A stretch of 35,710 bases of DNA from Richelia intracellularis HH01 (GTDB lineage: Bacteria > Cyanobacteriota > Cyanobacteriia > Cyanobacteriales > Nostocaceae), in assembly GCF_000350105.1 (NCBI RefSeq), contig NZ_CAIY01000049.1:1-35710 (forward strand). Direction: 5' to 3'. A model generated the notes under the pieces. The model ran no database searches. It was not told where the DNA came from and saw only the letters and a program-made list of their open reading frames with translations. Of the stretch, positions 29,892 to 35,710 are shown one piece after another. Each line of letters opens with the position of its first letter. The stretch's first letter is position 1. Made by a program: the position numbers and the translations under genes.

Positions 29892-31832
29892 TTAATTATT
29901 AATCTCTGCTAACTCCAACCAACGTTCAGTGGCTACATCGATTTCATGTTTAATAACTTCTAATTGGTCATATTTTATTTGAATTTGGCTATAATTAATA
30001 TCCGTAGATCTTTCTATTTCTGCTTCTACTTCTGATTTTTTTAATTCCAATTGCATAATTTTATCTTCTAAAGATATAAACTCTTTCCTCTGCCAATTAG
30101 ATAAACGATGGCGTTTACTTATTTCTTCTTGTGGAGTTTGAGTATTGTTATTAAGTATTTTTTTACTTTTATTATTATTATTTTCTGTAACTTTAGAGTT
30201 TTTTTGCTGCTCGTCTTCTTCGGCTCTTTTATGGTCTAAATAAATGGAATAGTTACCAGGGTATTCTCTTATTTTACCTTTCTCACTAAATACAAAAACT
30301 TTATCTATGGTGCGATCTAGAAAATAGCGGTCGTGGGACACTATAATTATACAACCATTAAATTCTTCTAGATATTCTTCTAATACTGCTAATGTTTGAA
30401 CATCTAAGTCGTTAGTTGGTTCATCTAATATTAAAACATTTGGTGCACTCATTAGAACTCTTAGTAAAAATAACCGGCGCTTTTCACCACCAGAAAGCTT
30501 ATTAATAGGAGAATATTGTTGACTTCCATTAAAAAGAAATCTTTCTAGCATCTGGGAGGCGGTAATATAGTTACCGCAAGACTCTTGAATGTATTCTCCA
30601 CCTTTTTCCTTGACGTAATCAATAACTCGTTGGCTATCATTAACTCCTACTAATAAATCCTCAGAATGCTGATCAAAATAACCAATATGGATGGTAGTAC
30701 CAATTTCTACTTTCCCAGCATCTGGTTGTAGACGGCCAGTAATCATATCCATGAGAGTAGATTTACCAACACCATTACCCCCAATAATTCCTATTCGATC
30801 CTCTGAGCTGAATTCGTAGGTAAAATCTTGAATTAGGATGTGGTTACTATAAATTTTTGTAATACTATTTAATTCAATTACCTTTTTGCCAATACGACGA
30901 CTAGGTGTAGAAATATCTACTTTCTCTTGGGCTTTTTTAAACTTAGTGGCTTGCATACTTTGAATACGCTCAATCCGAGCCTTTTGTTTCGTACTACGGG
31001 CTTTTGGTCCTCTTTTTAACCATTCTAATTCCCGACGCAGAATACCTTGAAGTTTACGCTTACTGCTAGCTATAGATCCTTCTGCAAGTGCTTTCTTTTC
31101 GAGATAATAAGAATAACTACCAGGATAAGAGTAAACATCTCCCCTATCAATTTCAATGATACGATTGGTTACTCTATCCAGGAAATAGCGATCATGGGTA
31201 ATAAGTAACAATGCACCATGGTAATGATTTAAATAGCTTTGTAGCCACTCCACTGATTCTGCATCTAAGTGATTGGTAGGCTCATCCATCAGGAGAAAGT
31301 CAGGTTCTGACAACAGAGCTGTCGCTAAAGCAATGCGCTTACGATAACCTCCTGATAAAGTCCCAACCTTAGCATCAAAGTGAGTAATCCCCAACTTGGA
31401 AAGAATTATTTTGGCATTAGTTTCTAGGTTCCATGCATTCAGTACATCCATTTTCTGCATGACTGAGGATAAGTGAAACATTAAATCCTCATCTTCTGGG
31501 TTTAAAGCTAAATGACGGGAAATATACTCATACTTTTTTATTAAAGCCATTTGCTCTCCATCTCCAGCAAACACCTCTTCTAAAACAGTGCATTCTGGAT
31601 CTAAATCGGGCTGTTGGGGTAGGTATGTAATGCTTGTATTAGGGGTAACTGAGATTGTTCCACTATCAATTGTTTCCAGCCCTGCAATTATTTTTAATAA
31701 GGTTGATTTCCCAGAACCGTTAGTACCAATGAATCCAACTTTATCATTAGCATCCAAACTGAAAGAGGCCTCTTTTAGAATTTCTTTTATGCCAAAATCC
31801 TTGGCAACAGATTGCAGTGTAATTACACCCAT
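29892..31832 (-). CDS. ABC-F family ATPase (Uup-like)
   Basis: A soluble twin-ATPase protein without membrane segments; ABC-F proteins act on the ribosome, and Uup-like members also affect DNA stability. The first ATPase has Walker A GTNGSGKST (residues 36-44), signature LSGGYRKR and Walker B LLMDEPTNHLD. The linker (about 240-310, with KRGPKARSTKQKARIERI) is the P-site tRNA-interaction type. The second ATPase has GGNGVGKST, LSGGEKRR and LILDEPTNDLD. The C-terminal part (about 540-646) is charged and predicted coiled coil, as in Uup. The length of 646 residues is typical. The ATG at 31832 has no clear ribosome binding site, but the next motifs fit it. It faces the wzc pseudogene tail to tail. 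Confidence 0.92.
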   Translation of the reverse strand: MGVITLQSVAKDFGIKEILKEASFSLDANDKVGFIGTNGSGKSTLLKIIAGLETIDSGTISVTPNTSITYLPQQPDLDPECTVLEEVFAGDGEQMALIKKYEYISRHLALNPEDEDLMFHLSSVMQKMDVLNAWNLETNAKIILSKLGITHFDAKVGTLSGGYRKRIALATALLSEPDFLLMDEPTNHLDAESVEWLQSYLNHYHGALLLITHDRYFLDRVTNRIIEIDRGDVYSYPGSYSYYLEKKALAEGSIASSKRKLQGILRRELEWLKRGPKARSTKQKARIERIQSMQATKFKKAQEKVDISTPSRRIGKKVIELNSITKIYSNHILIQDFTYEFSSEDRIGIIGGNGVGKSTLMDMITGRLQPDAGKVEIGTTIHIGYFDQHSEDLLVGVNDSQRVIDYVKEKGGEYIQESCGNYITASQMLERFLFNGSQQYSPINKLSGGEKRRLFLLRVLMSAPNVLILDEPTNDLDVQTLAVLEEYLEEFNGCIIIVSHDRYFLDRTIDKVFVFSEKGKIREYPGNYSIYLDHKRAEEDEQQKNSKVTENNNNKSKKILNNNTQTPQEEISKRHRLSNWQRKEFISLEDKIMQLELKKSEVEAEIERSTDINYSQIQIKYDQLEVIKHEIDVATERWLELAEINN

Positions 31833-31887
31833 ACGATTTTAAATTTCATATTAGCGGCTACTCAAACTTGACCTGTAACTTTACACT

Positions 31888-32326
31888 TTAACCTTTTAGG
31901 GATAAATCAACGGGAATATGACCAAACATTTGATTAAATTTCCAGATGTAAATGGGATTGACATTAGATTAAAACACCAAGATATGACTTAGAGTATGAA
32001 TCTAAATGACAAATACCATTTACCCCATTTATATTTTTCCCATTTAATTTAATATAAACAGGACTGCTAATTATTGGCAAATTAATTGGTGGATCATTTC
32101 CTAAAGTAAAATAATAAGTCTTCATTGCTAACAATGCTTACTCAACCTTGTCAGCATCAATACCAGGGATTTGATAATCAGATGAATTAACTATCACCAG
32201 CAAGGATTGACAAATTAATCTTCTTTCCGATGTTTGTATACTAGGAGAAATATCTAAACAGTTAAACTTATTGAATATTTTTTTCGCTTCTTGTATAGTA
32301 ATTCGGGTATGATTTTTGCTCCTCAT
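31888..32326 (-). pseudogene. Decayed DUF1824-like cyanobacterial gene
   Basis: The first 62 codons from ATG 32326 encode NHTRITIQEAKKIFNKFNCL and later SDYQIPGIDADKVE, which I recognise as the start of DUF1824-type cyanobacterial proteins (function unknown, about 135 residues). A TAA at 32138-32140 stops it. The same frame then continues with ALLAMKTYYFTLGNDPP, SPVYIKLNGKN and CHLDSYSKSYLGVLI, again as in the family, to a second TAA at 31964-31966 (in frame, 58 codons further on). The final part (GHIPVDLSLKG) is in a different frame and ends at TAA 31888-31890. So there are two nonsense changes and one frameshift over an otherwise readable gene. The family name is from memory. Confidence 0.75.
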
Positions 32327-32391
32327 AAACAACTTATTTTCTACTTATTTAATGGTCCACAAATATGCCTAGAGCATAGAAAAAAAAGCAG

Positions 32392-33234
32392 CTATTCTTG
32401 CATATTACTCAAATTAAAGATAAAAGGTGCAGCATTGTGAGAATCACTTCCCGTAACAAGTACCTTGGGCATTTGAGCACCACCACTTTTCCAAGCTTCA
32501 ATTGCTTCTTTTTGTAGAACTAATTCCCCTCCTTGGGCTTTAAGTGTTTCTGCTAACAACCTTTGAGCTTCTGCTTTGCCCTTAGCACGGTTAATATCTG
32601 CTTGCGCTTGCTGTTCTGCTTCTCTTGCTACATAGACTGCTCTTTGGGCTTTTTGTTCGGCAATTTGTTTCTCTTCAACAGCTCTTGCAAATTCGGGGGA
32701 AAAAGCTAAGTCAATCACACTAGTGTCTAGCACAATTATTCCATATTTATCTAGGCGTTGATCTAATGCATTGTCAAAATCCTCTTTTAATTCATCTCTT
32801 TTGGTAATTGCCTCTTCTACAGTTCTTCTTGCTGCCGCAATTTTAAACGACTCCTGGGTTTGGGGAGCAATAATTTTGGAAACTATATTGGCTAATGTTC
32901 CTTGTTTTCTTCTGATTTCCACTACTTCTTGTTGATTAATACGGAAATTAATCGCAAATTTTGCCGACAGCTGCTGCAAATCTTTAGTGGAACTCTGAGC
33001 CGGAATTTCATATTTTTGGACTGTAACATCATATACGTCAACACTGGAAATTAGTGGAGGTTTGATGTGGAAACCTTCCAGCAAAGCCCCATCTCTGGCC
33101 TTGCCTAAAATACTTAGAACCCCAGCCTCACCAGGATTAATAATCACAAAAGAGTTTAGGCTAAATATTACTATTATTGCTGTTGCCAAGCCCACAGCCA
33201 AAGCTTGCCAACTAATTAATGTCTGTGTTTTCAA
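32392..33234 (-). CDS. Prohibitin-like SPFH domain membrane protein
   Basis: Prohibitins form large ring assemblies at membranes and help membrane protein quality control and organisation. From the proposed start the protein has 280 residues: a single N-terminal membrane segment (about residues 8-30, ALAVGLATAIIVIFSLNSF), the SPFH domain (PGEAGVLSILGKARDG onward to about 200), a long charged coiled coil (about 180-240, EEKQIAEQKAQRAVYVAREA, trimmed) and a C-terminal APFIFNLS end. The start chosen is the TTG at 33232-33234, with AAGGAG 8 bases before it, because the cyanobacterial family begins here. The open frame reaches TTG 33342, which also has GGAGG before it and would add 36 residues; that extension has no family similarity that I can see. 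Confidence 0.82.
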   Translation of the reverse strand: MKTQTLISWQALAVGLATAIIVIFSLNSFVIINPGEAGVLSILGKARDGALLEGFHIKPPLISSVDVYDVTVQKYEIPAQSSTKDLQQLSAKFAINFRINQQEVVEIRRKQGTLANIVSKIIAPQTQESFKIAAARRTVEEAITKRDELKEDFDNALDQRLDKYGIIVLDTSVIDLAFSPEFARAVEEKQIAEQKAQRAVYVAREAEQQAQADINRAKGKAEAQRLLAETLKAQGGELVLQKEAIEAWKSGGAQMPKVLVTGSDSHNAAPFIFNLSNMQE

Positions 33235-33410
33235 AATGTTATCTCCTTGTTGATTAATAAAAAAATATGGTTTAAAATTCAAGCTATCAGGATCTTTTAA
33301 AGTAGTAAAGCTGACTAACTTTCCTGTCATCAATATGCTCAAAGTCCTCCCTCTTTCTTGTGTACTTATATTTTTGGTATTATTCTAACCCGTACGATTT
33401 TATAGTAGTT
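33235..33410. promoter_or_regulatory. Divergent intergenic region, prohibitin / ABC exporter
   Basis: With the preferred starts of both genes, 176 bases lie between them and must hold both promoters. With the longest open frames only 17 bases would remain, which supports the shorter starts. The minus strand carries two ribosome-binding-like sequences (AAGGAG before 33234, GGGAGG before 33342), so a short leader peptide is possible. No clear -35/-10 pair was found. Confidence 0.4.
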
Positions 33411-35216
33411 GTGGCTAAGATACTAACGTCAAAGTGGACATCAGGCAAAAAGCAGAAGTTTTATCCCTTCAAACGTTTATTTGATTATGGACAAAAGTAT
33501 AAACGGCAACTATGGTTAGCTTGTGGGGCTTCTGTTTTAAATAAACTTTTTGACTTAGCCCCACCAGCATTAATTGGTGTGGCTGTGAATATAGCCATCA
33601 GGCAGGAGGATTCCATCATAGCCCAATTAGGAGTGGAAGAAATTGTTTGGCAATTTTTAATCCTTTCCTTAGTAACGGTTATTATTTGGGTGTTAGAATC
33701 CCTGTTCGAGTATTCTTACAAAAGACTTTGGCGCAGCTTAGCACAAAATATTCAACATAATCTTAGATTGGATGCTTATAAACATTTGCAGAAATTAGAG
33801 CTGGCATATTTTGAGGAACATAGCACTGGAGCACTGATATCTATCTTGAGTGATGATATTAATCAGTTAGAACGTTTTTTAGATTCTGGAATTAATGATA
33901 TTTTGCAAGTTTTTACCACTGTTATAATTGTTGGTGGTGCTTTTTTTATCATTGCTCCTGATGTTGCTTGGATAGTAATTTTGCCAATACCATTTATTGT
34001 GTGGGGTACTTTAACTTATCAGGACCTATTGGCACCTCGCTATGCTGATGTTAGAGAAAAGGTGGGATTATTAAATTCTCGGTTATCAAATAATTTAAGT
34101 GGTATTACTACTATTAAAAGTTTTGTTGCTGAAGATTATGAAAATCAACGTTTAGCATCTGAAAGTGAGGCTTATAGCCGAAGTAATAATCGAGCTATTA
34201 AGTTGTCAGCAGCATTTATCCCTATGATCAGAATGTTAATTCTAGTGGGGTTTATTGGTTTGATGATATTTGGTGGTATGGCAACAGTAACTGGGAAAAT
34301 TGCTGTGAGTGCTTATAGTGTATTAGTATTCCTAATTCAAAGATTATTGTGGCCATTAACCAGGTTAGGTGAAACTTTTGACCAATATCAAAGGGCAATG
34401 GCTTCTACGAATAGGGTAATGGACTTGTTAAATACTCCCGTGGCAAATCATTATGACAATATTGCTTTAGATCTTGATGCTGTAACAGGTGAGCTTGAAT
34501 TTGTTGATATTTCTTTTTCCTATCAAAATAGACTGCCAATTATTCAAAATTTATCTTTATATATTCCTTCAGGAAAAACTATTGCTATTGTCGGTACAAC
34601 TGGTTCTGGAAAAAGCACTTTAGTCAAATTATTGTTAAGGTTTTATGAACTTAATTATGGCAAAATCACTCTTGATGGGATTGATATTAAAAATTTAAGT
34701 TTGCGGGATTTACGTCAGTGTATTGGCCTTGTCAGCCAGGATGTATTCCTATTTCATGGAACGGTGGCTGATAATATTACCTATGGGAGCTTTAATGCCA
34801 AAAAACAAGAAATTATCATGGCGGCAAAGTTAGCAGAAGCTGATGATTTCATCATGAAATTGCCCTATGGCTATGAAACTGTTGTTGGGGAAAGGGGACA
34901 AAAATTATCTGGTGGACAAAGGCAAAGAATTGCACTAGCTCGCACCATTTTGAAAAATCCCCCCATCTTAGTGTTAGATGAAGCCACATCTGCAGTAGAT
35001 AATGAGACTGAAGCTGCTATTCAGCGAACACTGGAAAAAATTACAGTAAATAGAACTACTATTGTAATTGCCCATCGTCTTTCCACTATCCGCAATGCAG
35101 ATTATATTTATGTCATGGAGATGGGGAAATTATTAGAATACGGAACTCATGAACGCCTCCTACAGATGGATGGGATTTATGCAAGTCTCTGGCAAGTCCA
35201 GTCTGGAATAAAGTAA
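33411..35216 (+). CDS. ABC exporter, fused permease and ATPase (ABCB type)
   Basis: A half-size exporter that works as a homodimer or heterodimer in the cytoplasmic membrane. The N-terminal half (about 20-320) has six predicted membrane segments, and the C-terminal ATPase has Walker A GTTGSGKST (395-403), Q-loop SQDVFLF, signature LSGGQ (499-503), Walker B ILVLDEAT and H-loop IAHRLST. The GTG at 33411 is chosen, giving 601 residues with a basic 15-residue lead before the first conserved segment (FYPFKRLFDYGQ). An earlier GTG at 33360 is also open, but would overlap the region needed for the promoter. No clear ribosome binding site precedes either. The substrate is unknown; lipid, peptide or drug export are all seen in this type. 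It diverges from the prohibitin gene. Confidence 0.88.
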   Translation: MAKILTSKWTSGKKQKFYPFKRLFDYGQKYKRQLWLACGASVLNKLFDLAPPALIGVAVNIAIRQEDSIIAQLGVEEIVWQFLILSLVTVIIWVLESLFEYSYKRLWRSLAQNIQHNLRLDAYKHLQKLELAYFEEHSTGALISILSDDINQLERFLDSGINDILQVFTTVIIVGGAFFIIAPDVAWIVILPIPFIVWGTLTYQDLLAPRYADVREKVGLLNSRLSNNLSGITTIKSFVAEDYENQRLASESEAYSRSNNRAIKLSAAFIPMIRMLILVGFIGLMIFGGMATVTGKIAVSAYSVLVFLIQRLLWPLTRLGETFDQYQRAMASTNRVMDLLNTPVANHYDNIALDLDAVTGELEFVDISFSYQNRLPIIQNLSLYIPSGKTIAIVGTTGSGKSTLVKLLLRFYELNYGKITLDGIDIKNLSLRDLRQCIGLVSQDVFLFHGTVADNITYGSFNAKKQEIIMAAKLAEADDFIMKLPYGYETVVGERGQKLSGGQRQRIALARTILKNPPILVLDEATSAVDNETEAAIQRTLEKITVNRTTIVIAHRLSTIRNADYIYVMEMGKLLEYGTHERLLQMDGIYASLWQVQSGIK

Positions 35217-35710
35217 TGAGTGCAAAATAGTAAGGGATTGAGCCACTGCCTGCTTTTGTTTCCTTTGATACTCTAAAATCCAAAATAATACTTCTTATTA
35301 ACTAACCTGAATTTACCAGATAATTATTTTTGTCGTTAGTAGAATTGATATAAAAAAATTATCCATAGATTGAAGCTAAAAAGTCACAAAAGTCTAGTTC
35401 ATATTAGCTTCACCTATATTCTCCTTGGATTTTTTCTTTTATTCAATAAGAGATTATAGTTTGGAATGGCCTATTGATAATGATTCGTGGTTAAGATTTA
35501 TATGTATTTAAATAATGAGTCTTCATATAAGTTAATCATTACTTTTGATGGCTTGTTTGAAAAACTCGATTACAAAAATCTATTGATATGGACAAGGTTT
35601 ATAGCAAATAATCTTTAACTTTTATTTTTGTATCTGTTAAACCCAATGCTCGACAGATAAAGTATTTTCAGTTACTATATTTTAAAAAAAATTATAACTC
35701 CCTAAAAAAA
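35217..35710. other. AT-rich spacer at the right end
   Basis: No gene, RNA or strong hairpin was recognised in the 494 bases after the ABC exporter. Confidence 0.5.

Noticed and set aside
1..35710. CRISPR array, tRNA or rRNA genes, insertion sequence ends, HIP1 octamers
   Set aside because: Scanning by eye gave no regular direct repeats, cloverleaf, rRNA or transposase sequence, and no GCGATCGC octamer; a small or degraded one could have been missed.

Overview
The window looks like a chromosomal piece of a filamentous, probably heterocystous cyanobacterium that is losing genes. This rests on protein recognition alone, since no database search was possible. The signs are the cyanobacteria-type small proteins (DUF2811 and DUF1824 families), a cyanobacteria-type prohibitin, a fused HisIE, a dnaJ/TusA-like/rsgA cluster, and exopolysaccharide genes of Nostoc style. 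Only about half of the window is intact coding sequence. The rest is very AT-rich spacer, with several genes in different stages of decay. Low GC, long spacers and fresh pseudogenes fit a host-associated lineage such as the diatom symbiont Richelia or the Azolla cyanobiont; the exact organism is an inference.

Layout. (1) 488-3573: an apparent surface-sugar operon of rfbF, lhgO (split by a one-base deletion in an A run) and an extended SDR, closed by a hairpin that overlaps the last codons. (2) 4151-5110: a lone GT2 glycosyltransferase, followed by 2.5 kb of spacer. (3) 7648-10146: dnaJ, a TusA-like protein and rsgA, tightly packed. (4) 10754-10942, minus strand: a small Cys-containing protein with a near-perfect ribosome binding site. 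(5) 11460-12854 mnmE and 15054-16397 mgtE, the latter with a plausible promoter and structured leader, then 17696-18346 hisIE and 19545-19742 a DUF2811 protein with a strong terminator. (6) 20274-22874: an M1 aminopeptidase with HEAT repeats, followed by a 46-bp perfect palindrome. (7) 25509-29655: an exopolysaccharide region with a GT4 remnant, an intact GT4 gene and a heavily mutated wzc-like tyrosine kinase pseudogene. (8) 29892-35216: an ABC-F ATPase and a decayed DUF1824 gene (both minus), a prohibitin-like SPFH protein (minus) and a divergent ABC exporter (plus).

The intact genes are mostly housekeeping: protein folding, ribosome assembly, tRNA modification, Mg2+ uptake, histidine synthesis, translation-linked ABC-F and membrane quality control. 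The broken genes are concentrated in surface polysaccharide export (wzc, one GT4), lhgO and a small protein of unknown function. I found no convincing novel multi-gene system. The points most worth a second look are the lhgO A-run frameshift, the wzc decay series with its altered Walker A motif, the small Cys protein, the palindrome after the aminopeptidase gene, and the mgtE leader.
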